Shown: positions 7,263-17,055, numbered from the stretch's first letter. The stretch is 64,000 nucleotides of DNA from an uncultured Desulfosporosinus sp. (GCA_927405585.1 CAKMJS010000013.1:1-64000); one strand, 5' to 3'. Notes: a model not told the origin generated them from the letters alone. Numbers and translations: made by a program.

Positions 7263-8708
7263 ATGGGAAAACGAAATCAACTAAAGACAATGATTACGGT
7301 TAGTGTTTTAGCGATATTCACTTTAATTGGAAGTGTACAAGCTGCTCCAATCGTCCCTAATATTACACGATTATTCGGTCAAGATCGGATCCAGACATCA
7401 ATTGCGGTAGCAGAGCAAGGATTCCAGGGCGACCAACTACAAAATGTAATCATTGCTTCTGGTTACAGTTTTCCGGATGCTTTAGCTGCCAGTACACTAG
7501 CGACCAAGCTCAAAGCACCGATTATTTTAACAGGATATAGTGTGCTCGATTCACAAGTTTCATTGGATTATATCAAGAGCAGACTGGTAGCAGGCGGAAC
7601 AGTCACGATTGTTGGTGGGCCAGCAGTTGTACCTATAAGAGTCCAAGAATGGTTACTAGATTCAGGTTATAAAGTGGTTCGCTTAGGTGGCGAAGATAGG
7701 TTCGAGACAGATGCTCTGATCGTTAACGAACTGAATGTGGCTAATGGAACACCAGTTGTCATAGTGAGTGGTAATAATTTTCCGGATGCCTTAGGTATTG
7801 CATCAATCGCAGCAAGTAAAGGTTGGCCAATCCTTCTGAGTGGGCCAAATGAACTACCAGAATCAGTAAAATCGTTCATAGCAACTATGCAACCAAGCCA
7901 TGCCTATGTCGTCGGCGGGGAAGCAATCTTATCTAAAGCAGTTTTAGCTGAAGTACAAAAAGCATCCCTTAGGACTAAGATCACTCGGTTTGGAGGGTAT
8001 GACCGTTTTGATACCTTAGCGCAAGTTGTGACGACCTTTTACCCCAATCCAACCGAGATTTACCTAGCAAATGGGTTTGATTTTGCAGATGCCCTTTCGG
8101 GAAGCATAAATGCTGCCCAAAGGAATGCACCGATTCTATTAATTGACCCAAAAGCAAACATGTTACCCCCTTCTATCAGGGAATACCTTGTTAATAACCA
8201 TGACCCAAACTTAGTCATGAAACTTAATGTGTTAGGTGGGATAGCAGCAGTGCCAGAATTGGCCGTTGAGCTTGTCAACGCAAGCACAGGGAATTCCACC
8301 GAACCTTATCCGACCCCAGCCCCAGTCAAGTTTTTTGCCGAGATGCAAATAATGCTTGACCTTATTAACCAAGAACGCTTAAAGGCAGGAGTTGCCCCAC
8401 TCAAATTTGAGGAAAAGCTTCAAATAATGGCTCAAGCCAAATCGGATGATATGGTTGCAAAATCTTACTTTGCGCATAATTCGCCTACCTACGGTTCGCC
8501 CTTTGAGATGATGAAAACATTTGAGGTTGAATACAAATCAGCAGGTGAGAATCTGGCAGGAAATGTTTCGGTTCAAGCTGCACATGTAGCCCTGATGAAT
8601 AGTCCTGGCCACAAAGCAAATATTCTGAGCTCGTCTTATAATCTTATCGGGATCGGAATTACTACGGGTCTCAAGGGGCTCATAATTTCACAGGAATTTA
8701 CTAATTAA
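7263..8708 (+). CDS. Surface protein with CWB2 repeats and a C-terminal CAP (SCP-like) domain
   Basis: The 481-residue exported protein starts with a signal peptide (basic start, hydrophobic core, VQAAP cleavage region near 27). Three cell-wall-binding type 2 repeats follow, roughly 35-335, each with RxxGxDRxxT and FPDALAA-like motifs. A linker rich in Pro and Thr leads to a CAP domain (about 358-481) with the family motifs YFAHNSP, GENLAGN and MNSPGHKANIL. CWB2 modules anchor proteins to secondary wall polymers; the CAP domain's activity is unknown. GGAGGTATGGGGTA precedes the ATG at 7263. Confidence 0.9.
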   Translation: MGKRNQLKTMITVSVLAIFTLIGSVQAAPIVPNITRLFGQDRIQTSIAVAEQGFQGDQLQNVIIASGYSFPDALAASTLATKLKAPIILTGYSVLDSQVSLDYIKSRLVAGGTVTIVGGPAVVPIRVQEWLLDSGYKVVRLGGEDRFETDALIVNELNVANGTPVVIVSGNNFPDALGIASIAASKGWPILLSGPNELPESVKSFIATMQPSHAYVVGGEAILSKAVLAEVQKASLRTKITRFGGYDRFDTLAQVVTTFYPNPTEIYLANGFDFADALSGSINAAQRNAPILLIDPKANMLPPSIREYLVNNHDPNLVMKLNVLGGIAAVPELAVELVNASTGNSTEPYPTPAPVKFFAEMQIMLDLINQERLKAGVAPLKFEEKLQIMAQAKSDDMVAKSYFAHNSPTYGSPFEMMKTFEVEYKSAGENLAGNVSVQAAHVALMNSPGHKANILSSSYNLIGIGITTGLKGLIISQEFTN

Positions 8709-8727
8709 ACATTTGCGATCGCTACTA

Positions 8728-9225
8728 TTATTCACTCTTTGATTTATAGGTACGCATCAATTTATTTCTTTTAATTGGCACCAATTTAGTTTGATCTAAC
8801 ACCTTGGTAAAGAAAGCTAAAGCTAATCCGAATACTGTATGCGCAACGATTGTAACTAGTACGCCAGTAGGGTCTTGAGGTAATTTAGTCTCAACCGTTT
8901 GGCCAAGCAATATACCGAAAAGGCTTACCCAAACCACTAAACCAAAGCCCACCCCTTTTATCCATAAGTTCTTTGAACCAAAAAAGTAAATTACATATAC
9001 AAACAATACTCCCAAAAGTGAGGTAACTGTCATATCAGCGACGGCACCTATTAGATAAGCTGACTTATGCTGAAGGTATTCCTTTTCTAGAAAGCGAGTA
9101 GCTACAATCTGCCAAAAGACTACCTTTGTGAATCCAAAAGTAAAGAAAATATAATTAGTTATTATCTTTACTGCGTCGGCTAATAGGCCAATGATAGCAC
9201 CAATTATTATTTTATCCTTAAACAA
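8728..9225 (-). CDS. Conserved multi-pass membrane protein (unknown)
   Basis: Four membrane helices are predicted by eye: IIIGAIIGLLADAVKII, SAYLIGAVADMTVTSLLGVLF, GVGFGLVVWVSLFGILLG and VLVTIVAHTVFGLALAFF. The last is followed by a basic C-terminal tail. The TTG at 9225 is preferred because AAGGAGGAG lies 6 nt upstream; the frame extends to another TTG at 9270 with no such site. It ends 19 bp from the convergent CWB2/CAP gene. No function can be assigned. Confidence 0.7.
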   Translation of the reverse strand: MFKDKIIIGAIIGLLADAVKIITNYIFFTFGFTKVVFWQIVATRFLEKEYLQHKSAYLIGAVADMTVTSLLGVLFVYVIYFFGSKNLWIKGVGFGLVVWVSLFGILLGQTVETKLPQDPTGVLVTIVAHTVFGLALAFFTKVLDQTKLVPIKRNKLMRTYKSKSE

Positions 9226-9476
9226 ACAATCTCCTCCTTGATTATGAGAATGACAAGACTTACTGTACAAGGATGTTATCCGTATTTTGTGCTTTTCCGA
9301 GAGTATTTATGTTAGCCCCTACTTAAGAGATTAATCATTCGAAGGAGTAACAATAAAACTCTTCACGAGTTACAAAGTTTTGTCTAAACACTATGCTATG
9401 GTTAAAGTAGTAAAAGTTAGTTGTACAGACTTAGGAAGAAGAGATTAGTTTTGTCATGCAAACAAAGGAGGTAAAC

Positions 9477-10631
9477 ATGAAGTTCTTGCACATTGCCGAT
9501 TTGCATATAGGAAAACGAGTCAACGAATTTAGCATGTTAGAGGATCAGAAGTATATATTAAATCAAATCTTACGACTCGTTGATGAGGTTAAGCCTGTAG
9601 GTATTCTTATGGCAGGTGATATCTATGATAAATGTGTTCCTTCGGGAGAAGCTGTAGAGGTGCTCGATGAGTTTTTGACAGAACTTGTTTCTCGCAAGGT
9701 GCAATTGTTTATCGTTAGTGGCAACCATGATTCCCCTGAACGCTTGAATTTTGGCAGTCGCATTATGCAGAAGAATGGGGTGCATATTGCCGGGACCTTT
9801 GATGGTAAGCTAAAACATCTTATAATCAAAGATGAGTTTGGCCCCGTCAATATTTATCTGTTGCCCTTTGTTAAACCTGCTATAGTAAATCCATATTATG
9901 CAGATCATGACATTCTATCGTATGAAGATGCCGTCAGAGTGATCATTGAGGCTTCTCAAATCAACGGGAGGGAACGAAATATTCTGATTGCCCATCAGTT
10001 CCTCACGAGTGGTGGTCAGCAGCCCGAACGATCAGATTCCGAGACCCTTGCAGTCGGTGGTTTAGATAACATTGATTCGTCAGTGTTCGATAGGTTTGAT
10101 TATGTCGCACTCGGGCATTTGCATGGCCCTCAGCCCATAGGGAGGGACATGATACGCTATGCTGGTTCACCTCTTAAATATTCGTTCTCAGAGGCACGTC
10201 AGCATAAATCGGTGACGATCCTGGAATTAGTGCAGAAAGGCACACTGGATATTTGCGTAGTGCCTTTAACAGCCTTGCGCGATATGCGGGAGATTAAGGG
10301 ACCTCTGAAAGAATTGGTGTGCGTTGGGGCATCCTCGCCTAACCCTTCACAGGATTATATACGAGCGATCTTAACCGATGAGGATGAAGTTTATGACGCG
10401 ATCGGGCAACTTCGCCAAGTCTATCCCAACATAATGCGCATTGACTTTGAAAACAGTCGTAGTAAGCAGGATATTAACTCTAAAACAGCTGCGACAGGAG
10501 ATGTTGCGCGTAAAAGTCCCCATGAATTATTTAAAGAGTTTTATACTAAGCAAAACAACTTAGAGATGACTGAGGATCAAAGTCATATTATTCAGGAAGT
10601 CTTAGAGCAAGTAGGAGGGGTTGTGAAATGA
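9477..10631 (+). CDS. sbcD: Exonuclease subunit SbcD (Mre11-like)
   Basis: SbcD is the metallophosphoesterase subunit of the SbcCD nuclease, which cuts hairpins and processes double-strand ends. The 384-residue protein has the phosphoesterase motifs ADLHIGKR (Asp8, His10), GDIYDK, GNHDSPERL and GHLHGPQ in order. AAAGGAGGTAAAC lies directly before the ATG at 9477; the in-frame ATG at 9456 is less likely. It overlaps sbcC by 4 bp (ATGA), so the subunits are translationally coupled. Confidence 0.93.
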   Translation: MKFLHIADLHIGKRVNEFSMLEDQKYILNQILRLVDEVKPVGILMAGDIYDKCVPSGEAVEVLDEFLTELVSRKVQLFIVSGNHDSPERLNFGSRIMQKNGVHIAGTFDGKLKHLIIKDEFGPVNIYLLPFVKPAIVNPYYADHDILSYEDAVRVIIEASQINGRERNILIAHQFLTSGGQQPERSDSETLAVGGLDNIDSSVFDRFDYVALGHLHGPQPIGRDMIRYAGSPLKYSFSEARQHKSVTILELVQKGTLDICVVPLTALRDMREIKGPLKELVCVGASSPNPSQDYIRAILTDEDEVYDAIGQLRQVYPNIMRIDFENSRSKQDINSKTAATGDVARKSPHELFKEFYTKQNNLEMTEDQSHIIQEVLEQVGGVVK

Positions 10632-13600
10632 AACCTCTAAATGTAGTAATGAGTGCCTTCGGTCCCTATGCCGGAAAGGTCGAACTTCCTCTTCATCAGC
10701 TTGGGAATAATGGGTTGTTCTTGATTACAGGGGACACTGGAGCAGGTAAGACGACTATCTTTGATGCCATCGCCTTTGCGCTTTTTGATGGTGCAAGTGG
10801 TTCTGTGCGCACAGTGGATACACTCAGAAGCGACTTCTCAACCCTCCAAACCAAGACCTATGTTGAATTGGAATTCTTACATAAGGGTAGAGAGTACAAA
10901 TTGACTCGTAATCCAAAATACGAGCGCCCCAAAAAAAGTGGAACCGGCGTCACCTATGAAAATGCCGATGCAACGCTTTTATTACCCTCTGGGGAGGTAG
11001 TTTCAGGAAATACTAAAGTTACGGATAAAATTGTAGAGTTACTAGGAATTGATTTCAAGCAATTTAAGCAAATTGCCATGATTGCTCAAGGGGAGTTTCT
11101 AAAGCTACTCTTTGCGGAAAGTAATGAACGTGCTGGGATTTTCCGCAGAGTATTCAATACGGATATTTATTTAAGAATTCAGGATGCTCTAAAGAGACGA
11201 GAGAAAGACTTGAAAGAGCTCTGCGAAGAAAGCAAACGCAGAATTTTCCAATACATCGAGGGTATTTTTTATGATGAAGATTTTGACGACTATTTGCAAC
11301 TTTCCGAGTTGATTTCTAAACGCAGCATACATGGAACGGAACAGATTATTGGGTTATTAAACGCGTTGATTGCAGGGGATAAATTAAGGTACGTTCAGGA
11401 CAAGCAAGTATCTGAGGAATTAGCGAACCTAATTTTGGCCAAGGCATCAGAGCTTAAAGAAGCTGAGTATGACAACAAATCCTTTGCTGCTCTGGAGACT
11501 GCCCAAAAATTACAAAGTGAATTACTTCAAAAAGCAGATGAGATGGAACGAAATGAAGCGACTGCCACGGCGGCTGAAAAAGCACTGCATGGAGTAAAGC
11601 CGCTTGAAGATCGGTATTTACGCGAAAAAAGGGAGTTCCTTAAACTAACTAGCAGTATGCAAGCGCTTAGAGCGACCATTGCCCTACAAACCCCTAAGGT
11701 GGAAGAACTGCATACCGCCTTGATCACGGAACAGAAAAAAGAACCAATCCGAGAGAAGTTGGCAAGTGATATATTAAGGCTGACTGAGGCCTTGCCACAA
11801 TATGATAAAGTAGAGAACCTCAAGCAAGAAAAAGAAAAGCAAGAGGCAATCCTGAGAACACTAGAAAAGTCACTGGTGTCCTTAAAAATTCAAAAGGAAG
11901 CGTTTGCCGACAAGAAAGACAAGCTAAGCCAGGAACGAGATGAGCTCAATGATGTGGAAACCCGTCTCGCAGAATGCAAAAATAGTCTCTTGAATTTAGG
12001 TGCTCAAGAAACCCAGTTAAACAGTATCGCTACGGGCATCAAAACCATGCAATCGATGCAGTCAGAGTATACTAAGCTACAAAGTGCTTACCTGATTGCG
12101 GAGAAACTCTATAACGAAGCCAATGATGAGTACATCACCAAAGAAAGCGCTTTCTTTCGCGAGCAGGCAGGTATTTTAGCAGAAAGCCTACAGGCTGGAC
12201 TTCCTTGCCCTGTTTGCGGTGCCACTGAGCATCCACAGAAGGCTAAGCCAACTGCCGACGCGCCAAGTGAGGCAGATATTCAAACGTTGAAGGGGCTGAG
12301 AGATCGGAGACAGCAGATCATGCATAAGGCTAGTGAGACAACTAGCAGCAAAAAAACTGAAATGAAAACATCCGAAAACCATATATTTCAAACTGCAAAA
12401 AATGTGTTCTCACACGAGGGCGCTATTAATCTTTTAGAGTTAGAATTATTGGTTCAGAGTGAGCGTGTGAAAACCACAATCAATAAGCAGAAACAAATGG
12501 CGGCAAAGCTCGTCCTAGAGGCACAGAGCACCCGCAAAATAGAATGCTTGAAGCAACTCCTCCAGGTCGAAGAGACCCTTCAGAAAAATGAAGATGTTTA
12601 CACGAAGCAATTAGAGCAGAAAGGGAATCTCGAAGTGACAATCAGTGCTAAAAACAGTGAAATTGAGACACTTCAAGCTGCATTAGACTATCCATCGATT
12701 GAAATAGCCCAACGAACGATTGCTGAGACAACCGGCAAATTAGACGAGTCAAAACGTGTTCTTCAAACAAAAGAAAGGGTTTATCAGGAAAACAAGCGTG
12801 CCCTGGACAGTAACAATACGCTTATAAGCGATCAGGGACTTCGTATGGATGCTATTAACGTAGCCTTGAATACTGCATTAGCTGAGTATACTTCAAAGTA
12901 TCAGGAATATGGCTTTAGCGACGAGGAGGAATACCAGGCCGCACTTCTAGCGGAGCAACCGTTGGCAGAACTCAATAGAATGATAACGGATTATCTTGAT
13001 ATTTGTAGAAGTACAAAGACAGATATTGTGAGGCTAAGTGCCGAAACTAAGGATAAAGTACCTAAGGATACGGCAAAGATTTTAGATCAACAAAGTGCTC
13101 TTCGATTAGAAAAAGAACCCTTAGATGAAAAAATTCAAAGAATTGCCTTAAGACTTCTGAGCAATGAGAAAACGGTCCAAGAACTATCGAAAGCTGAAAT
13201 AGAGCGACATAGATTGGAAACTGATTATTTGACGGTTAATAATTTGTCGAAAACGGCTAACGGAGAACTTGTCGGAAAGCAAAAACTTGCCTTTGAGCAA
13301 TTTGTACAGGCGTCGTACTTTAACCAGATTATCGCCGAAGCCAACAAGCGGCTGACGGCCATGTCTAATGGACGCTATGGACTCCTGCGCAAAGAGAACG
13401 CCACAGATCTTCGTTCGCAATCTGGATTAGAGCTGGATGTGTTGGACAATTATTCTGGTAAAATCCGTACAGTAAAATCATTGTCCGGCGGTGAATCGTT
13501 CAAGGCGTCTCTATCCCTGGCGTTAGGGCTTTCGGATGTTATCCAAAGCTACGCAGGTGGTGTAGAAATTGACACCATGTTCATAGATGAAGGCTTTGGA

Positions 13601-13771
13601 GCCTTAGATGCCGAATCATTGGAACAAGCGATTCTGACGCTCAGTAATTTAACGTCTGGGAATCGCCTCGTAGGAATAATCTCGCATGTCAGTGAACTAA
13701 AAGATCGCATCGATAAGAAGGTAATCATCAAGAAAGGTATTGATGGGAGTACGCTTGATATAGTTAGATGA
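10628..13771 (+). CDS. sbcC: Exonuclease subunit SbcC (Rad50-like ATPase)
   Basis: The 1047-residue SMC-like ATPase partners SbcD. The Walker A motif GDTGAGKTT lies near residue 38 and the zinc-hook CPVCG at 527-531, between two long coiled-coil arms. At the C-terminus come the ABC signature SGGESFKASL, the Walker B IDTMFIDEGFGALD and the D-loop. This is the normal domain order and length for SbcC. It follows sbcD with a 4-bp overlap and ends at a strong terminator. Confidence 0.94.
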   Translation: MKPLNVVMSAFGPYAGKVELPLHQLGNNGLFLITGDTGAGKTTIFDAIAFALFDGASGSVRTVDTLRSDFSTLQTKTYVELEFLHKGREYKLTRNPKYERPKKSGTGVTYENADATLLLPSGEVVSGNTKVTDKIVELLGIDFKQFKQIAMIAQGEFLKLLFAESNERAGIFRRVFNTDIYLRIQDALKRREKDLKELCEESKRRIFQYIEGIFYDEDFDDYLQLSELISKRSIHGTEQIIGLLNALIAGDKLRYVQDKQVSEELANLILAKASELKEAEYDNKSFAALETAQKLQSELLQKADEMERNEATATAAEKALHGVKPLEDRYLREKREFLKLTSSMQALRATIALQTPKVEELHTALITEQKKEPIREKLASDILRLTEALPQYDKVENLKQEKEKQEAILRTLEKSLVSLKIQKEAFADKKDKLSQERDELNDVETRLAECKNSLLNLGAQETQLNSIATGIKTMQSMQSEYTKLQSAYLIAEKLYNEANDEYITKESAFFREQAGILAESLQAGLPCPVCGATEHPQKAKPTADAPSEADIQTLKGLRDRRQQIMHKASETTSSKKTEMKTSENHIFQTAKNVFSHEGAINLLELELLVQSERVKTTINKQKQMAAKLVLEAQSTRKIECLKQLLQVEETLQKNEDVYTKQLEQKGNLEVTISAKNSEIETLQAALDYPSIEIAQRTIAETTGKLDESKRVLQTKERVYQENKRALDSNNTLISDQGLRMDAINVALNTALAEYTSKYQEYGFSDEEEYQAALLAEQPLAELNRMITDYLDICRSTKTDIVRLSAETKDKVPKDTAKILDQQSALRLEKEPLDEKIQRIALRLLSNEKTVQELSKAEIERHRLETDYLTVNNLSKTANGELVGKQKLAFEQFVQASYFNQIIAEANKRLTAMSNGRYGLLRKENATDLRSQSGLELDVLDNYSGKIRTVKSLSGGESFKASLSLALGLSDVIQSYAGGVEIDTMFIDEGFGALDAESLEQAILTLSNLTSGNRLVGIISHVSELKDRIDKKVIIKKGIDGSTLDIVR

Positions 13772-13818
13772 TAACGTCAATATTTAGTTAAGATATTTAT
13801 ATAAATTCAAATAGATAC

Positions 13819-13850
13819 AATAGAGGTGACTAATGGTCACCTCTATTCTT
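13819..13850 (+). terminator. Intrinsic terminator after sbcDC
   Basis: AATAGAGGTGAC (13819-13830) and GTCACCTCTATT (13836-13847) form a perfect 12-bp stem with a 5-nt loop, followed by CTTTGTGT. Confidence 0.8.
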
Positions 13851-14018
13851 TGTGTAATGCCAATGAAAGACAGTTGGTAAAGAATATTGATATATTATTT
13901 GATGAAGTGGTAGGTTATTTATCAAGAAAGACAATTCGGAACTGAATTTGTGTGACGATTATGGCAGGACATAAGCTATTTTAATCTGTTTCATTATAGT
14001 TGTTATATTTTAATAGTT

Positions 14019-14213
14019 AACTTTGGAGAAGGGAATGAACTTGTTGAACTTGAGTCTGCCTTTATCAATATTGGTGGTAATGTCGTAACTATGGGCAACA
14101 AGCCCGATGGAAGCCCTTGGTCGGTCGGCATTCGTAATCCTCGGCCTGAAGGGGATCAGAGCGGACAAATCGTTGGCACAGTTAAAGTAACGAGCACTCA
14201 AGGAAGCATTTGA
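14019..14213 (+). pseudogene. ApbE (FAD:protein FMN transferase) fragment
   Basis: The frame ending at TGA 14211-14213 reads a segment like the FMN transferase core, with SAFINIGGNVVTMGNKPDG then SPWSVGIRNPRPE. In intact ApbE of about 330-350 residues this segment sits past the middle. Neither the N-terminal half nor the C-terminal motifs are present nearby, and no start codon with a ribosome binding site precedes it. It lies in an otherwise empty 580-bp gap (13772-14350) and looks like a decayed remnant. Confidence 0.6.
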
Positions 14214-14350
14214 AAATAAAAAGCAATTTAATAATTGACTCAGACAAACTAACTAGAGGGTATCCCACACGGTAATGTTTATTACGCTTTGGGATACCCT
14301 CATTTATATTTGAATGGCTTATTATATATTTTAGGGAAGTTTACATATTC

Positions 14351-15679
14351 TTATCTGAGTCCTGAACGCTGAAGCTGTCTAATTCCTCTTTCTAATCTTC
14401 GAGGGAAGGTTAAATCATCTTTACTACAGACTAAGACCTTCCAGCCATCCTTTTTGTACTTTTTTTGATTACAGGGATGCTCGGGATTATCTAGGCAAAT
14501 CAGGATATCTTCCACTTGAGCCAGAAATGTCTGCCCCATTAAGTCCTTGTTCCACTGGACAGTGCCATTGGGAAAGGCGTTGCTTAGAAAGCTTTTAAGA
14601 AGATTTTCCTGCCTAGCTTTCGCTTGTAGTTCTGCTTGGGTAAGAAACTCATCAATGGCCTGAGCGTCAGCTTGTGCTTGAACCTCAGCAAGCATAAGGG
14701 CTTCGATTTTTGCTTGTTTCTCAGCTTGTGTAAGTGCATCTGCTTCAGCTCGTTTTTCAGCTTGTGCTTGAAGCTCAGCAAGCACCAGAGCGTCTGCTTT
14801 CGCTTGTGCGTCAGCCTGAGCGAGAGAGTGGGTAAGCGTCACAGCATGAGAATTCGCTTGAGTCAAAGCTTTGGTAAGCGTATCAACTTGGGCATAAGCG
14901 TCAGCAAGCGCCTGAGTGTCAGCTTTCGCTTGTGCATCAACTTGAGCAAGAACCTCAGAAAGTGCAAGAGCATCTGCTTTCGCTTGTGCTTCTGTTTGGG
15001 TAAGTGCAGTAATTTGGGCAAGAGTCTCAGAAAGCGCAAGGGCATTGGATTTCGCTTTCATTTCAGCCTGGGCCAGAGCCTCAGCAAGCGGTATGGCGTC
15101 AGCTTTTGCTTGCTTTACTGCTTGAGTTAACCAATTGACTTGGGCATAGGTCTCAGCAAGAGCAATAGCATCGGCTTTGGCTTGCTTGTCGGCCTGAGCA
15201 AGAGCCTCAGCAAGAGCAAGGGCATCAGCCTTGGCTTGCTTGTCGGCTTGGGCAAGAGCCTCTGTAAGTGCAAAAACGTTAGCTTGGGCTTGTAGTTCAG
15301 CAGTGGTAAGAGCTGGAATTCCACTATCAGCGACTAATTCTAAATTAGATTCTTCTACTTTAATAGGCGTAGCGGTAACCTTCAGTAACCCCTCGTGTAA
15401 CATTCTGTCCATTGTAGGTTGAAATGCTGGTAAGCTAGTAATAACTCGTGCGTCAGGAAGCTGTTGTTCAAGGAGCTGCTTTATTCCATCCGCTAGGAAT
15501 TCTGATGGGATTGTTGGGATTTCATGTAATAAAGATGTAAGCTTTATGACGAGTTCACAACCCTTTTGAAACTCAGCCTCTGAATCAACCCCCGTTAAAA
15601 TACAAGAAGTAAAAATATGCTCCATAATCTGATTAATCCATTCTTGAATACGAGGATTATTGAGATAGTAAGCATCCAA
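14351..15679 (-). CDS. Repetitive Ala/Gln-rich helical protein with 18-residue repeats
   Basis: This 442-residue protein has three parts. An N-terminal domain (1-128) has no recognised family. A central block (about 129-360) is built from repeats such as QADKQAKADALALAEALA. A C-terminal domain (about 363-442) contains ICLDNPEHPCNQKKYKKDGW and two Cys residues. Eighteen residues is exactly five helical turns, so the block should form a long amphipathic helix or coil; some units carry a 6-residue insert. The C-terminal domain could be a small nucleic-acid or nuclease-like module, but this is not established. GGAGGTGG lies 10 nt before the ATG at 15679. Monocistronic. Confidence 0.7.
   Translation of the reverse strand: MDAYYLNNPRIQEWINQIMEHIFTSCILTGVDSEAEFQKGCELVIKLTSLLHEIPTIPSEFLADGIKQLLEQQLPDARVITSLPAFQPTMDRMLHEGLLKVTATPIKVEESNLELVADSGIPALTTAELQAQANVFALTEALAQADKQAKADALALAEALAQADKQAKADAIALAETYAQVNWLTQAVKQAKADAIPLAEALAQAEMKAKSNALALSETLAQITALTQTEAQAKADALALSEVLAQVDAQAKADTQALADAYAQVDTLTKALTQANSHAVTLTHSLAQADAQAKADALVLAELQAQAEKRAEADALTQAEKQAKIEALMLAEVQAQADAQAIDEFLTQAELQAKARQENLLKSFLSNAFPNGTVQWNKDLMGQTFLAQVEDILICLDNPEHPCNQKKYKKDGWKVLVCSKDDLTFPRRLERGIRQLQRSGLR
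14596..15295 (-). repeat. Degenerate 54-bp tandem repeat encoding the 18-residue units
   Basis: The central part of the gene repeats a 54-nt unit (CTTGTGC/GCTTTCGCTTG-type motifs on the plus strand) about ten times with drift, some units extended by 18 nt. The frame is kept throughout, so selection acts on the protein. Confidence 0.75.
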
Positions 15680-15936
15680 GATTATCCACCTCCAAATTAG
15701 ATATTTTTAAATAGGTATGCTTGACACTACGGAGGTATGAATAACCTTAGGAGAAAGGCAACGGATGTTTTGCCACTACTCATATTGAAATGGAGACTAT
15801 GAAGTATTTAGGGTAATACATGGAAATAATATTTAAAGGAGATCGTACAGAGGTGTCGAATTTGTAATCAAGTGCATTAGGGAACTTCCGATGCCAAACG
15901 ATATGTAACATATGTTGTTAGTGAGGTCTAAGATAT

Positions 15937-16185
15937 ATGATAATTATGATTCCTTTATTCTTAGGAATATATGGTATTTACTTATTAACTACTGCTGATC
16001 TTGGTAGTCAAACTAGTTATCTTTTTTTCAGTATGCTAATCAGTGTACTAATCATATCCATGTGCTCAATTATAGGATCTTCCAACCATTTTATACTTTC
16101 CTTGGATATCGCTTATTTTTTGAGTCTTATGATAATAATTCTCTATCATACGTTTAAACTATCAAAACCTATCCCTCTGCTTTAA
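15937..16185 (+). CDS. Small hydrophobic protein, 82 residues (unknown)
   Basis: The frame encodes three closely spaced hydrophobic segments (start to LLTTA, LFFSMLISVLIISMC, and FLSLMIIILYH) with a short basic end. Only a weak GTGAGG precedes the ATG. It lies just before a decayed secA-like remnant, so it may itself be a leftover rather than a functional gene. Confidence 0.35.
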   Translation: MIIMIPLFLGIYGIYLLTTADLGSQTSYLFFSMLISVLIISMCSIIGSSNHFILSLDIAYFLSLMIIILYHTFKLSKPIPLL

Positions 16186-16305
16186 GATAATCTTCTTGCA
16201 GATTATCACAATTTATTTGGACACGACACCTTACAATCCACCATTGCAAGAAACCTCGGTGGTGTAGGAGTTATTGGTCTGTTTAAATTAGGGAGGGGTA
16301 TTTCT

Positions 16306-16871
16306 ATGTTCAAAAACCTTTTTAAATTGAATAATCATATTAAAAAGCTTCATGATTTGGTTGAATATGATCTTAAACCATATGAGAAAATTTTAAATGA
16401 AATTAACGAATTACACTTGACACACTCAGTCACAATAGGCTGAAAGAGATGTCGAACGAACTAAAGAACCGGGCCAGCAAGGGTGAACCCTACGAAACAC
16501 TTCTTGTTGAAGCCTATGCCCTTGTCAGAGAAGTATCGAGACGTGTCTTGGGATTATACCCTTTTGATGTCCAGGTGATGGCGGGAATTGCTCTGCACCA
16601 TGGGAAAATCGCGGAACTTCAAACGGGTGAAGGTAAAACTATGGTTGCTGTCATGCCGGCGTATCTCAATGCCTTGACAGGTAAAGGGGTTCATGTGCTT
16701 ACGTTTAATGATTATCTAGTGCAACGAGATACAGAGTGGATGGGACCTATTTAAGAATTTTTGGGACTTACGATTGGTTATGTACAAAGCATGAGTATAG
16801 TCGAACGTCAGGTAGAGCAGTTTCTACAAAATGCCATTGTAGCTTTTGATGAGATGAAACTGCTATTGTGA
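16306..16871 (+). pseudogene. Truncated and frameshifted SecA-like ATPase N-terminus
   Basis: A good ribosome binding site (GGGAGGGG) and ATG at 16306 open a frame like the SecA N-terminus (MFKNLFKLNNHIKKLHDLV). It ends at TGA 16441 after 45 codons. The homologous sequence continues in another frame from about 16425 ([20 protein letters not shown]), with the helicase motif [20 protein letters not shown] and [19 protein letters not shown] at 16752 then replaces the expected Tyr codon. SecA-like residues (EFLGLTIGYVQSMS) continue to about 16800 before similarity fades. One frameshift, one nonsense change and loss of about four fifths of the protein show that it is dead. Confidence 0.8.
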
Positions 16872-16902
16872 GGCAGTCAAGTAAACTCTTCCACAATAGC
16901 AG
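16860..16902. repeat. 11-bp inverted repeat at the end of the secA remnant
   Basis: CTGCTATTGTG (16860-16870) and CACAATAGCAG (16892-16902) are perfect complements separated by 21 nt. No T run follows. It could be a weak terminator or a scar of the event that truncated the secA copy. Confidence 0.4.
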
Positions 16903-17055
16903 ATAAAACATTTATCAAATAAATCCAATGACATAACCGTCCGCGTGTTCGACGAGTGTTTAATAATCTGACAAACGATCATGAATAAGGTCGAAAATCG
17001 AAAGGTAAAAGAGGTCAGATTTCAAGGAGGAGTTTGAGGAAAGGGGATAGGCAAT

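Noticed and set aside
14636-15130. Long plus-strand frame opposite the 18-residue-repeat gene
   Set aside because: It is a mirror of the repeat on the other strand, rich in Leu, Ser and Cys, without its own ribosome binding site.
14596-15295. CRISPR-like array
   Set aside because: The repeats are contiguous, in frame and coding, with no spacers.
16441-16443. In-frame TGA in the secA-like gene as a possible selenocysteine codon
   Set aside because: The SecA-like sequence resumes in a different reading frame after it, and a nonsense TAA follows, so this is decay rather than recoding.
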